DNA from: an uncultured Bacteroidales bacterium
GTDB lineage: Bacteria > Bacteroidota > Bacteroidia > Bacteroidales > UBA932
Assembly: GCA_946406355.1 (NCBI GenBank)
Contig: CAMJKI010000012.1
Coordinates: forward strand, 1-43,193
Direction of reading: 5' to 3'
Length of the DNA: 43,193 nt
Position numbers and translations under genes: made by a program. Positions within the stretch are counted from its first letter, which is position 1, and every line of letters begins with the position of its first letter. Positions 26,010-34,618 of this stretch are shown piece after piece. The notes below the pieces were generated by a model, which had not been told where the DNA came from, did no database searches, and saw nothing but the letters and a program-made list of their open reading frames with translations.

Positions 26010-26026
26010 AGAAAAACGCAGAAACT

Positions 26027-26476
26027 ATGCTCAAGATTGGAGACCCCATGCCCCACTTTGAAGTGGTGGACCAGGACGGCATTACGGTTCGTTCTGAGGA
26101 CCTTATCGGCCACGGCCGCAAGACCATTGTGTATTTTTACCCCAAGGATAACACCTCCGGCTGCACCGCCGAGGCGTGCTCGTTTAGGGATAACTATGCG
26201 GCTTTGACGGAGGCTGGGTACAATGTGGTGGGGGTGAGCAAGGATTCCGCGGCTTCGCATTCCCGCTTCCAGGCCAAGTTTGGGTTGCCGTTCCGGTTGT
26301 TGTCCGATCCTTCCACCGTGATGCTGCAGGCCTTCGGCGCCTGGGGCGAGAAGAAGATGTACGGGAAAACCGTGCTGGGGACGCTGCGGAGGACGTTCAT
26401 CTTCTCCGAGGACGGGGTGCTGGAGCGCATCATCGAGAAGGTGAACACCAAGAATGCCGCCGGGCAGATACTGTAG
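26027..26476 (+). CDS. bcp: Thioredoxin-dependent thiol peroxidase (BCP/PrxQ type)
   Basis: A 149-aa peroxiredoxin that reduces hydroperoxides using thioredoxin. It has the BCP active site: Pro/Thr-containing YFYPKDNTSGCTAEACSFRD with the peroxidatic Cys and the resolving Cys five residues later, as in E. coli BCP. The C-terminal TFIFSEDGVLERIIEKV is also typical. It is followed after 3 nt by the glycosylase-family gene, so the two may be co-transcribed. Confidence 0.93.
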   Translation: MLKIGDPMPHFEVVDQDGITVRSEDLIGHGRKTIVYFYPKDNTSGCTAEACSFRDNYAALTEAGYNVVGVSKDSAASHSRFQAKFGLPFRLLSDPSTVMLQAFGAWGEKKMYGKTVLGTLRRTFIFSEDGVLERIIEKVNTKNAAGQIL

Positions 26477-26479
26477 GGA

Positions 26480-27073
26480 ATGCCTCACAACAGTCCTCAT
26501 TCCGGGCTTGACCCGGAGTCTCCGCGCCCCGCAGAGAAGCACCCCTTCGAGCCCTTCCTGCCCCCGAACGCCCGCATCCTGTTCCTGGGCAGCTTCCCGC
26601 CCCAGCAGCATCGCTGGTGCATGCCGTTCTACTACCCTAACTGGATCAACGACTTCTGGCGCATCATGGGACTAATTCACTTTGGGGACAAGTTGCATTT
26701 CTGCGTGCCGGGGGAGAAGCGGTTTGACGAGGCTGCGATTCGGCAATTCTGCACCGAGGCCGGCCTGGCCTTCTACGACACTGCCACCGAAGTCCGCCGC
26801 CTCCGCGACAACGCCTCCGATGCCTTCCTGGAGGTCGTCACCCCCACCGACATCCCGGCCCTTCTGGCCCGCATCCCGTCGTGCCACACCCTCGTCACCA
26901 CCGGCGAAAAGGCTACACAGATCGCTGCCGGGGCCTTCGGCTGCCCCATCCCGCCTGTGGGCGGCCACATTGACATCGGCCCCCTCCGCTTCTGGCGCAT
27001 GCCCTCCACCTCCCGCGCCTATCCCCTCTCCATCGAGATAAAGGCCGAGGCCTATCGGCAGTTATTCCTTTAA
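26480..27073 (+). CDS. Uracil-DNA glycosylase superfamily protein
   Basis: A 197-aa protein. The core begins at KHPFEPFLPPNARILFLGSF (motif A-like GSFPP), with FYYPNWINDFWRIMG and a late TLVTTGEKATQIAAG strand. This is the UDG-like family often annotated as uracil-DNA glycosylase or G:T/U glycosylase. The first 19 residues (MPHNSPHSGLDPESPRPAE) are unlike the family and are encoded by a palindromic repeat, so they look like an acquired N-terminal extension. The gene converges with, and overlaps by 12 nt, the winged-helix gene. Confidence 0.78.
   Translation: MPHNSPHSGLDPESPRPAEKHPFEPFLPPNARILFLGSFPPQQHRWCMPFYYPNWINDFWRIMGLIHFGDKLHFCVPGEKRFDEAAIRQFCTEAGLAFYDTATEVRRLRDNASDAFLEVVTPTDIPALLARIPSCHTLVTTGEKATQIAAGAFGCPIPPVGGHIDIGPLRFWRMPSTSRAYPLSIEIKAEAYRQLFL
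26498..26520. repeat. Short palindromic repeat inside the 5' end of the glycosylase gene
   Basis: TCCGGG-CTTGA-CCCGGA (26501-26517) is a perfect 6-bp-arm hairpin of the 'CATTCCGGGCTTGACC' type that is dispersed in many bacterial genomes. Here it is translated as SGLDPES within the gene's N-terminal extension. Confidence 0.5.
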
Positions 27074-27472
27074 TTTTGCCTTTACTTTATACACACCTCC
27101 TTCGTTTTTAATAATATAGGCGCCTGCCCGCCACAAACCTGTCACCTGAATCATCTTCTTCTTGATGCGCGACACCGTGCTGTAAAACACCTTCTTGGAC
27201 TCCCCGCACAGCGACGCCAACCGCTCTTCCCGTACATCCGGATCATCGAAGCATGATTCCTTAGCGTAGATGTTGCCCAGCTCCTTCCAGTGCAGCAGCA
27301 GGTTGTCGGCCATTATCCCCTCCGGGTGCGCCAGAAACAGCCGGTACAGCGTCCTTTCCATGGGATTCAGGCTCACCCTTGCCGGTTCATCCGGCAATTC
27401 CACCATCCTTCTGCGCCATCTCATTATTACCAGGCGCCCCAATTTCCGGGTGTTGTTGAGCGAAGCGTTCAT
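27062..27472 (-). CDS. Small winged-helix-like DNA-binding protein
   Basis: A 136-aa basic protein. The start MNASLNNTRKLGRLV was chosen as the nearer start; an alternative 6 codons earlier overlaps the -7 box. The N-terminus is Arg-rich. The middle, SLNPMERTLYRLFLAHPEGI, resembles the first helices of response-regulator/SARP-type winged helices. ESKKVFYSTVSRIKKKM looks like the recognition helix, and AYIIKNEGGVYKV like the wing. No receiver domain is present. Its promoter carries one of the four palindromes of this region, so it could be an autoregulated controller. Function is unproven. Confidence 0.55.
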   Translation of the reverse strand: MNASLNNTRKLGRLVIMRWRRRMVELPDEPARVSLNPMERTLYRLFLAHPEGIMADNLLLHWKELGNIYAKESCFDDPDVREERLASLCGESKKVFYSTVSRIKKKMIQVTGLWRAGAYIIKNEGGVYKVKAKLKE

Positions 27473-27487
27473 CTTTGTCCTTTTTTG

Positions 27488-27544
27488 CAAAGATAATCCC
27501 GCTCCTGCTCCCCACCAATTCCTGGCAAAATTGCCAGAATTTGG
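27488..27544 (-). promoter_or_regulatory. Promoter of the winged-helix gene with an upstream palindrome
   Basis: The -7 box TATCTTTG lies on the minus strand at 27495-27488. Exactly 19 nt upstream begins a 30-bp imperfect palindrome (27515-27544): arms CCAATTCCTGGCAA and TTGCCAGAATTTGG, spacer AA, two mismatched pairs. Position and layout match the three other palindrome promoters at 37.3 and 39.0 kb, although the inner half-site differs. Confidence 0.6.
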
Positions 27545-27572
27545 AAATCCAAATTATAATGCTATAAGATTC

Positions 27573-27646
27573 CTACACCTCAAAACACGCCGTCCCATCA
27601 AAGGCCTGATGCTCGTTCTGGAACACATATCCAAGCTGATTGCAAA
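27573..27646 (-). pseudogene. 3' remnant of a metallophosphoesterase gene
   Basis: Read on the minus strand these bases encode CNQLGYVFQNEH, then QAFDGTACFEV and a stop. The intact phosphoesterase at 34849-35616 ends CNQLGYVFQNEHLDFDGKDC followed by IDL. The DNA is also nearly identical across the shared core. Only the last 24 codons survive, and they start just past the jetD stop codon. The fragment marks a recombination or insertion boundary of the Wadjet block. Confidence 0.8.
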
Positions 27647-27652
27647 GGTGCC

Positions 27653-28519
27653 TTACTCTATATACCCCTCTTGATCATATCCCTTCTGATAGCGATGGAT
27701 AAGCTGAACAAGTGGCAGGACGCGTGTATCAGTCACTTCCATCTTGCCAAAACGCTGGAATTGGGTGTCGTATCGTTCCCGGCTACCGGCCGACAGCCGC
27801 TTTTCAATGTCATCGGGGACGAAGAAAGACGCACGATCACCCAGATACCGATAGAACTCTGTCAGATATATATGGACGCCGGCCAAGTCAAAGTCCCCGA
27901 AGTGGACATAGAGGTTAGGGATAGTCTGGAGCCAGGTTACAAGGTCTTTGGACTGGGGGTATCTTGAAACCAGCAATACTGGAGGAACACCGCCATCACC
28001 GTACTGATCCCGAATATGATTCCATACTTCAGTCTGCCGTTCCGGAAGTCGGAAGTTCTCCATGTTCTCGACCCCCACAACGATGGCGCCTCTCGGGATC
28101 CAAAGGTCCAGGAAGTCGCTGATATAAAGAAAGCTGCCGGGACAGGGACACAGAAGTAGCTTCCGTTCACCCAGCCGGACGCTCAAGGGTGCGATCACAT
28201 TCACCGGGAATCCCGGGCAGGAACGAACAGTTACGGCCTTCGAGTCTCCCAGCAACTGCACCTGAGCTGCCCTGGTCGTGGGTTTTGACATAACCCCCAC
28301 CGTCTCCTCTAACTGTTCCGGTTGCAGGCCCTTGCTGCGAAGAAACACGTCAAAAGCACGTAATGATCGTACTTTCAGTGACTTCCTGCTTCCGTGAACA
28401 ATGCTGGACAGGCATCCTTCGGCAAGCATTTCCTCTGCCCAGTCTTCAGGGAAACGGCTAAATGGGACCGTCTCACCACTACGCAAAGCGGCTAATGCTT
28501 GAATCAAAGTTACTCTCAT
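27653..28519 (-). CDS. jetD: Wadjet nuclease subunit JetD
   Basis: A 288-aa protein, the DNA-cleaving partner of the Wadjet complex. The N-terminal part (1-75: MRVTLIQALAALRSGETV ... GLQPEQLEE) is a small winged-helix-like arm. The C-terminal Toprim-like nuclease domain has the glutamates of VVGVENMENF (E151, E154) and the aspartates of HFGDFDLAGVHIY (D209, D211), the expected metal-binding set. Family knowledge: JetD cleaves circular DNA after loop extrusion by JetABC. The ATG overlaps the jetC stop by 4 nt. It is the last gene of the operon and abuts the phosphoesterase remnant. Confidence 0.85.
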   Translation of the reverse strand: MRVTLIQALAALRSGETVPFSRFPEDWAEEMLAEGCLSSIVHGSRKSLKVRSLRAFDVFLRSKGLQPEQLEETVGVMSKPTTRAAQVQLLGDSKAVTVRSCPGFPVNVIAPLSVRLGERKLLLCPCPGSFLYISDFLDLWIPRGAIVVGVENMENFRLPERQTEVWNHIRDQYGDGGVPPVLLVSRYPQSKDLVTWLQTIPNLYVHFGDFDLAGVHIYLTEFYRYLGDRASFFVPDDIEKRLSAGSRERYDTQFQRFGKMEVTDTRVLPLVQLIHRYQKGYDQEGYIE

Positions 28520-31500
28520 ATTTCAGCCGCCTCCTTCCGGCTCAAGAGCGCCTGAATTACCGTATTATTCCCATTCTTTGTGAGCAGATAGGTATGCTTG
28601 TAATCGGCCACATTGTACGGCACGGGCGAACCATTCACCAGGAAGATGCTCCGGGCGCCGGCAAAGTCCAAGATGCCCTTGACGTTTCGAGGATGCAATT
28701 TGCCAATTTCGTCCATCACGCAGTGGATGCGGAAGTCCCCGAACTTGCCGGACACCCGCTCTTTGAACACGTTGATGAGCATGATGTTCACCATCGCCTT
28801 CACCAGCACGTCCGTACCGTCCGAGCCCACGCTGGAAATCTTCTCCACCCAGCCGGTGTCGTTGTCGTTTTCCGTGATGCGGAACTGCAGCTGGAAGGTA
28901 TCGCTCAAGGTCAAGCGGCTACGTGTAGCGTCCTCCCCTACCAATAGTTTCATCAGCGAAAGCAGATGCCCGACGGCCGCACTATTAACCTGGTCTCGCG
29001 AATTACCGGAGAAGAGGTTTACGCCTTCCAGGTCGAATCCGTGCTCATCGGCAAATTCCTTGATCTGCGCCAACAGGATGACCATTTTGTCGGCCGATGC
29101 CACCGTGCGGAGCTCAATGCTTTTTACCGCGCCGATGAAGTTCTTTTCCCGGAAGTCGAAGTTGATGTCCTTGATGATGCCGGCGATTTCCGATGAATTG
29201 CGCGATACTTCGTCCATCTCATGTGAGATACGTAAAAGAAGGTCCGTGTAGTGCCCGCTGGTGCGGCTGCGATATTCCTCAATCTTGTCGCTTTCCATGA
29301 ATTCGACTAATGAGGCGGCAAAGCTCCGGTAATCCTCGTCCGTGTGGTTGTCCGTCTTGAAGCCGAAGATGTTGCCGGGGCTGAAGTTGCCGGTAAAGTT
29401 GTTGACGCTCTGGGAGAAGGCCTGCTCCGTATTGCGCTTTTCACTGAGCACCCGGTGGATGAGGTCGATAAGTTGCCGGCAGGTCTTGTCGGTCTTCTGC
29501 TCCCGGCCGTCCGGCAGCAGCGGAAGGGCATTGCTCTGTTCGAAGTTGTCGGCCTCCTGAAGGCCTTCCCGGAGGTTTTTCAACTGATCTATTGTAGCTG
29601 TCAGCGCCTCATTCAGCCGCTCCACCGCATCCTCTTCCTTCCTTTGCCTTAGCTTGTAACGATCTGAAAGAGCCTCCTTTTTCCCCTCAATGGCCTTCTT
29701 CTGAGAGAGAAAGACGTCCCGTTTGTCGAAGAATTCCGCTTTGTCCTTGCGGTAGTTGAACAGGACTTCTTTGTTGGTGGCGATAAGTTCCAGACGCGTT
29801 GAGAGCTCCCGAATCTCGGTTTCACATTTCTCGAGCGCCTGGGTATCAGCGCCCTGACCCGCGAGTTCACGGGAGCGCTCCTTTGCTAGCGTTTCCAGTG
29901 ACTGCTGCAACGCGGCTTCCTTAGCAGTAATCTCTTTGACGATGGCGTCTATGGCAGCATCATACTGCTGTTTCAGGGATTTGCGACGCTTGGCATCAGC
30001 GTCTTCGGCACGCTTGCGTTCAGCCGCCTTCTCTCCTTGCAGGCGAGATCGCTGCTCCACGGCAAGCACCTTCTGCGACCGCAAATCATCCAACTGCTGC
30101 TTGTAACGGGCCTTGGCGGCCGTCCGCTCCTCCTGCGTTCTCTGCTCATAGGCCGCTATCTGCTTTTGCATACCCTCCATTTTGGCCGGCAGCATCAGTG
30201 CCGCCGTCTGCAATTGGGCCAGCTGTTCCTTAAGGTCTTTGATGCGGGCGTTGTGCTTTTTTCGGAGGGACGAAAGCTCGGATTCCTTCTCGGCCAGCAT
30301 CCTCTCCTGCTCAACCTGCTGCTTCTGGCGCTCCTTTTCCAGTTTCTGCTTCTCCTCCATCAGCTGCTCCGGCGTACGGATCCGCGTCTTGAGGCCGCTC
30401 AGGTCGATGTCGACTCCATAAAGGGAATCTCCTTTCCCCTCCGAGGGCCATAAATTCTTGGCATACAGTATAGTACGTTCATCGGCCACCTTGCCGATAT
30501 TCTGGGCCCAATCCGGCTTATGCTGGCTCAGCCACTGCATCAGCGAGCCGTCCATGGAAGCCAACAGCTCTTCGATATCTGTTATCTGCGCGGACAGTTC
30601 CGCGATACGGGTTCGGACGGGTTCCAGCTTTTCTTCATATTCCTTGGCCTTGACTCCCTGCTGCATCTGCGCCTCTTTTGTAGCCGCGTCGATGCGGGCC
30701 TGCATCTCTTTCTCAGATGCCTTCAGCGCCCGATCCTCGCCACTTAGCTTACTCAACTCCGCTTTAGCCGCCTCTATTTCAGAGGCATAAGGCATCAGCA
30801 TCCCGGCCAAGGTCAGCTGCTTATCCGCTTCGCCGATGCGTTCGGCAAGGTCCTCCAACTGCCCGCGAACGGCTTCTTCCCTTTCCCGGAAGGCCTCCTC
30901 GATGGCGCTCATCTCCGTCCGGAGAGTTTCCGCCACCTTCTGCATCTGATTGTTGTAGGCAGCACCAATCTCCACCTTCCGCCTTTCCATGGCGGCCTTA
31001 AAGGCATCGAAGCCGAGCCGCTGTTCCCGCTCCAAAGCAGCATACTTGGCAGAGATATCAGTATACTCCCGCGTAAGCCGCTCCCTTAAAGCCTGGAGCG
31101 ATTCCAGCTGGGCCTTCAGCGCTGGCTCTCGGCCATCTTCCTCGACAAGTTCGTGAATCTTAAGCTGTTCGTATTTCTTCTTAAGCTCGGGAATCCGGTC
31201 TAGCTTATCCTTGACTGCACCATACTCCTGCTCCAGCGCAGACAGTTCTTTGTTGAACTTATCCTGCAACTCGGCGAGTTTCTCCTTATGTTTATTCAGT
31301 TCGATTTCCTTATCCTCCGCCTGCTTTTCCAGAAGCGGGACATGCTCCTGGGCATAGCGGCGGGCAAACCTCAACTCCAGAAGCGCATTCAGCAGTTCAT
31401 CGTCCAGATACAGCAGCCGTCGGTAATGTTCGATGACTTTTTCCCCCTGCCGCCGCATAGTCACCTCCCCTTGCTTGTTCTTCTGGAACCAGGCCTGGAT

Positions 31501-32172
31501 GTCGTTGTACTCCCGTTCAAAACCCGCCAGTTGGCTGCGGAAATACACCAGGTCGATGCCCGGCTCCTCGTCGCCCAGACTGCGGATGATGATGTCCTTG
31601 ATGAAATCGGCATCCACTTTTGCACCCAGAAAGACATTCTGAAGACTTCGCGGAATATTCTGATACTTAGCCGTTTCCATGATGCAGTAGCGTGCGAACT
31701 CCTTCCCCGCCACGCGTCGGTTCCCATAGATGATATCCCGGTAATCCTGGTACTCGTCCACGATGCGGGTCATGGAGGCGGATCCCAGCCTTCTTCGGAT
31801 AACGGAAGAATCAGCCGTCACTTCCCCGTTCTCGTCAATAATCCACTCCTTTTGGAAGGGCGCGTTGATAAAACGGAAAACCGAATGGGCATTCCGCCGG
31901 AACACCAGCACTGTGAAAGCCCCGAACTCGCTCTCCACCTCGTAGATCAGGTACGAGTTAGCCCCCGGCAGATAGAAATCGTCAAAGGATTTCTTTTCCC
32001 GGCTGATGCCCAGCTTGTTCTTCTCGGCTGTATAGAAAAACAGGATGGCCCGCAGCACGGTGCTCTTTCCAACGCCCTGTGTACCAATCAGATGCACATT
32101 CCCGTCCAGACGCACTTCCCCGTAGCGGATGTTGGCGCTGTTGATAAAAACAATCTTACTCAGCTGTCTCAT
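28516..32172 (-). CDS. jetC: Wadjet SMC-like ATPase JetC
   Basis: A 1218-aa SMC/MukB-like motor. The Walker A motif GTQGVGKST lies at residues 30-38. Two long coiled coils, rich in Glu, Lys and Gln (about 250-520 and 610-890), flank a hinge-like region near 545-600 with SLMQWLSQHKPDWAQNIGKV. The C-terminal head has the signature-like SSVGSDGTDVLVKAM and a Walker B/D-loop CVMDEIGKLHPRN. JetC extrudes DNA loops and senses plasmid size. It overlaps jetB by 17 nt and jetD by 4 nt. Length and partners separate it from SbcC and MukB. Confidence 0.9.
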   Translation of the reverse strand: MRQLSKIVFINSANIRYGEVRLDGNVHLIGTQGVGKSTVLRAILFFYTAEKNKLGISREKKSFDDFYLPGANSYLIYEVESEFGAFTVLVFRRNAHSVFRFINAPFQKEWIIDENGEVTADSSVIRRRLGSASMTRIVDEYQDYRDIIYGNRRVAGKEFARYCIMETAKYQNIPRSLQNVFLGAKVDADFIKDIIIRSLGDEEPGIDLVYFRSQLAGFEREYNDIQAWFQKNKQGEVTMRRQGEKVIEHYRRLLYLDDELLNALLELRFARRYAQEHVPLLEKQAEDKEIELNKHKEKLAELQDKFNKELSALEQEYGAVKDKLDRIPELKKKYEQLKIHELVEEDGREPALKAQLESLQALRERLTREYTDISAKYAALEREQRLGFDAFKAAMERRKVEIGAAYNNQMQKVAETLRTEMSAIEEAFREREEAVRGQLEDLAERIGEADKQLTLAGMLMPYASEIEAAKAELSKLSGEDRALKASEKEMQARIDAATKEAQMQQGVKAKEYEEKLEPVRTRIAELSAQITDIEELLASMDGSLMQWLSQHKPDWAQNIGKVADERTILYAKNLWPSEGKGDSLYGVDIDLSGLKTRIRTPEQLMEEKQKLEKERQKQQVEQERMLAEKESELSSLRKKHNARIKDLKEQLAQLQTAALMLPAKMEGMQKQIAAYEQRTQEERTAAKARYKQQLDDLRSQKVLAVEQRSRLQGEKAAERKRAEDADAKRRKSLKQQYDAAIDAIVKEITAKEAALQQSLETLAKERSRELAGQGADTQALEKCETEIRELSTRLELIATNKEVLFNYRKDKAEFFDKRDVFLSQKKAIEGKKEALSDRYKLRQRKEEDAVERLNEALTATIDQLKNLREGLQEADNFEQSNALPLLPDGREQKTDKTCRQLIDLIHRVLSEKRNTEQAFSQSVNNFTGNFSPGNIFGFKTDNHTDEDYRSFAASLVEFMESDKIEEYRSRTSGHYTDLLLRISHEMDEVSRNSSEIAGIIKDINFDFREKNFIGAVKSIELRTVASADKMVILLAQIKEFADEHGFDLEGVNLFSGNSRDQVNSAAVGHLLSLMKLLVGEDATRSRLTLSDTFQLQFRITENDNDTGWVEKISSVGSDGTDVLVKAMVNIMLINVFKERVSGKFGDFRIHCVMDEIGKLHPRNVKGILDFAGARSIFLVNGSPVPYNVADYKHTYLLTKNGNNTVIQALLSRKEAAEI

Positions 32173-32707
32173 TTGCCTCCTCCTCGCTGATGGTCAGCAT
32201 TTCTACCAGGCCCTCCAGGAAATGGAAGGCCGATGTTACCTTATACAATTGTTCGAACTCATTCTCCAACTCGATGAACCCGGCTTTCTCCATATCCTCC
32301 ACCAACGCCTGGACCGCGTCCCTGACACTTCGCTGCCCTTCATAGAGCTTACGCGCCTTTTCCTTCAGCTCCACATCGGCCGATGCGGCCTCGGTGATGG
32401 TGGAAGGGCTGAAACGCATCCCCGTGGAGAATCCGCTATGGAAAGTCTTGATAAAATCCAGCCGGTCTATCCAAACGCCCAGATTGGTCAGGCGCCTGGT
32501 GAGTTCCGTCTTGGAATCCTGCCGCGTAAAGTGGAAGTAGCCATTCCCCTGCTCCAGGATAAAGCCAATGCCCTCATAATAAGCCTTATACTCATCGAAA
32601 TGCTCCTCGATGAGGTCGTATAGCCTTCTGGTTTCCACTCTGGCACTGTCCTGGCAGATGAAGCCTCCCCGGGACAGGATGTCGAATATATCTTTGGACT
32701 TGATCAT
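32156..32707 (-). CDS. jetB: Wadjet kleisin-associated subunit JetB
   Basis: A 183-aa protein, the expected size of the KITE-like (MukE-like) subunit JetB. The N-terminus MIKSKDIFDILSRGGFICQD looks like the first winged helix. The middle FILEQGNGYFHFTRQDSK is the beta wing, and a helical C-terminus follows. The assignment rests on gene order (jetA, jetB, jetC, jetD), length and fold impression. It is 3 nt from jetA and overlaps jetC by 17 nt. Confidence 0.78.
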   Translation of the reverse strand: MIKSKDIFDILSRGGFICQDSARVETRRLYDLIEEHFDEYKAYYEGIGFILEQGNGYFHFTRQDSKTELTRRLTNLGVWIDRLDFIKTFHSGFSTGMRFSPSTITEAASADVELKEKARKLYEGQRSVRDAVQALVEDMEKAGFIELENEFEQLYKVTSAFHFLEGLVEMLTISEEEANETAE

Positions 32708-32710
32708 GGT

Positions 32711-33913
32711 CTAACGCGGATAAATCATTGGATAAGAATAGTTTCCGATCTGCGATGTATCTTCGCTGATGCGAAAGTCGTCGTAATACTCCGCCGCCAG
32801 CCGGCAGAAAAGCGTGAGCCGCTCCTCCTCATTCATGGATTCCTCGAATCGGTACTGGCCTATGAAGGACATTAGGTCCTGCGACCCGCCCAGAAAGGCG
32901 TTACGTAACTGGAAGGTATTTAGAATGTCCTTTACGACAGCGCCCTGCTGAAGTTCCTCCGAAGTAAGCGGCACATTGTCAGTCTTTCGTTTGGCGACTG
33001 GATGCTTGAGCGCCTTGTGCGCTTCCTTCAATGCGGTAAGACCGTCCGGCGTATTAGTAATGTCATCCAGAGAAGGCAGGAAGTTATACCAAGGCCGCTT
33101 TTCCAGGAAGGCCGGCCGATGGGTCTGCAGGAAGAATAGGACATCAGTAGACTGCTCCCACACCAGCTGATCCTTGAGGTACTTGATGCGCCGGATCTTT
33201 TCCACCAGTTTCTGCTCTGCCTCGATCTTATTCAGATATTGGATAATCTGACGGTCTAGTTCAAGCAGGTTATGGTAAGACTCTGTAAGCGAGGTCTTTA
33301 CCTCCGTAACCGTATCTTTCAAATGCGAATCCATCGACACGCCGAAAAACGTGGGATGCCGCTCGTCAATCACCTTCTCCGCCTCCTTGATGAGGAGGGC
33401 TATATCAGCCCGCTTGCGGTCCAAGATCTCCAGCCGCTTGCGTTTAAGGGCATAGTCCCGCTCGTTTTTATAGGTGCTGTCTATGTTGCGTTTAAGGTCG
33501 ATGACATTTCGGTGCGTGGAGAGAGAAATGTTCCGAAGGATGCGCAAAATTTCCCCCATATAGCGGAAGCGCTGCGGATCCGTGCCGGCCGTGAGCCAAA
33601 GTTCGATGTTCTCATTCAGCGCATCGATGTGCTGCTTGACTGACTGGACATTAATCTCCTCGTTCACCTCAAGCACTTCTTCGAAAAAGCGAAGGTACGT
33701 TTCCTCCAGCACCAGGACGCCGCCTTCTGAAAGGCGGATGACCCCGTGGTCAAGGAGAAGATTCAATCGGCGTTCGTCCGAGGATAGGAAATTCTCCAAC
33801 GCCTGTTCGCTGCGAAGCGAAGGCGCCTTCCTGCTGATAAACAGGAACCTGAGTATGTCTTTTTCCCGGGAGATGACGCGCAGAAGAGAATCGATGTCTC
33901 TAAATGCGTTCAT
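32711..33913 (-). CDS. jetA: Wadjet kleisin-like subunit JetA
   Basis: A 400-aa helical protein, the kleisin (MukF-like) subunit by position and size. The start MNAFRDIDSLLRVISREKDI was chosen because a 40-codon upstream extension would cross the -7 box. An N-terminal winged-helix region (RRLNLLLDHGVIRLSEGG) is followed by long helices, including two charged helical stretches around 160-280, and a C-terminal domain. Which Wadjet type it belongs to cannot be decided without a profile search. It is the first gene of the operon. Confidence 0.78.
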   Translation of the reverse strand: MNAFRDIDSLLRVISREKDILRFLFISRKAPSLRSEQALENFLSSDERRLNLLLDHGVIRLSEGGVLVLEETYLRFFEEVLEVNEEINVQSVKQHIDALNENIELWLTAGTDPQRFRYMGEILRILRNISLSTHRNVIDLKRNIDSTYKNERDYALKRKRLEILDRKRADIALLIKEAEKVIDERHPTFFGVSMDSHLKDTVTEVKTSLTESYHNLLELDRQIIQYLNKIEAEQKLVEKIRRIKYLKDQLVWEQSTDVLFFLQTHRPAFLEKRPWYNFLPSLDDITNTPDGLTALKEAHKALKHPVAKRKTDNVPLTSEELQQGAVVKDILNTFQLRNAFLGGSQDLMSFIGQYRFEESMNEEERLTLFCRLAAEYYDDFRISEDTSQIGNYSYPMIYPR

Positions 33914-33953
33914 GTTTCCAGATAGGCCTCTGTGGTTTGAAGGCCCTTCATCG

Positions 33954-33985
33954 CAAATATAGGGGATGTTTTCCGGAATAGCAAA
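33954..33985 (-). promoter_or_regulatory. Promoter of the Wadjet operon
   Basis: On the minus strand a -33 element TTTG (33985-33982) and the -7 box TATATTTG (33961-33954) are separated by 20 nt, which is the Bacteroidota sigma-A spacing. The start codon lies 40 bp downstream. Confidence 0.75.
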
Positions 33986-34040
33986 GACTATTTGATGATT
34001 TTGCTTAAGATCAGCTGTATTTGTATAAGGCAACTTACAA

Positions 34041-34068
34041 AGAAAAAGGCATCACAATTTGTGATACC
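34041..34068 (-). terminator. Intrinsic terminator after the GNAT gene
   Basis: Arms GGCATCACAA (34048-34057) and TTGTGATACC (34059-34068) pair with one mismatch. On the minus strand they are followed by CTTTTTCT. It separates the GNAT gene from the downstream jetA promoter. Confidence 0.7.
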
Positions 34069-34074
34069 CCTTAT

Positions 34075-34599
34075 TTAAACACGCTTCGCCATACGAAGTG
34101 TTTCGTGCTCCTCTGAAAACTCTTGCAGGGCGAAGAAGCCCAGTTTCTCATAAAAAGGAATTGCGCTATATTCCCTATCGTGATAGGCGTCCACGGTCAG
34201 GAAGTAACAGCCCTTGCGCCTAGCGGCTTCCGTAATCTCTGTAAGGATTTCTGTACCATATCCCCTTTCCCGCAAGTCCTTCCTCACGGCCAAATAATCG
34301 ATCTCAATGGTGGGATACATTGTTCCGGAGTGCATCTCCAAATCCTCATCCATATAGCCCCAGGGCTTGCCGAAAGGAAGATCCTCAAACTCACCGTCAT
34401 GATCCACGAAGATGCCGGCACTGGTTACGAACATACCCACGACGCCAAGACCGTCTTCAACGGCCACATAGAAGTTGTATCTCGGATCATTCTTGAGGAA
34501 AGTATCCAGAGAGCCATGAATGAACTCATCCATTTTCTGGATGCCGCACTCAAAATCTATCAGTATGTCTGTCGAAATCTCCCTAGAAAACCTCAACAT
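34075..34599 (-). CDS. GNAT family N-acetyltransferase
   Basis: A 174-aa acetyltransferase. The acetyl-CoA motif A is visible as IEIDYLAVRKDLRERGYGTEILTEI (R-x-x-G-x-G/A in RERGYG). Motif B is AIPFYEKLGFFALQEF. The N-terminal MLRFSREISTDILIDFECGIQKMDEFI resembles the TacT-type toxin GNATs that start with a short CG/D segment, but the match is not decisive. A good GGAGG site precedes the ATG. A 47-aa ORF ends 33 bp upstream, and the pair could be a toxin-antitoxin module. It is followed by an intrinsic terminator. Confidence 0.8.
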   Translation of the reverse strand: MLRFSREISTDILIDFECGIQKMDEFIHGSLDTFLKNDPRYNFYVAVEDGLGVVGMFVTSAGIFVDHDGEFEDLPFGKPWGYMDEDLEMHSGTMYPTIEIDYLAVRKDLRERGYGTEILTEITEAARRKGCYFLTVDAYHDREYSAIPFYEKLGFFALQEFSEEHETLRMAKRV

Positions 34600-34618
34600 C
34601 CCTTGCTCCCTCCAATCC

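Noticed and set aside
28516..32172. JetC as SbcC or chromosomal MukB/SMC
   Set aside because: The size, the coupled small subunits and the following Toprim-type JetD match Wadjet and not SbcCD or a chromosomal condensin.
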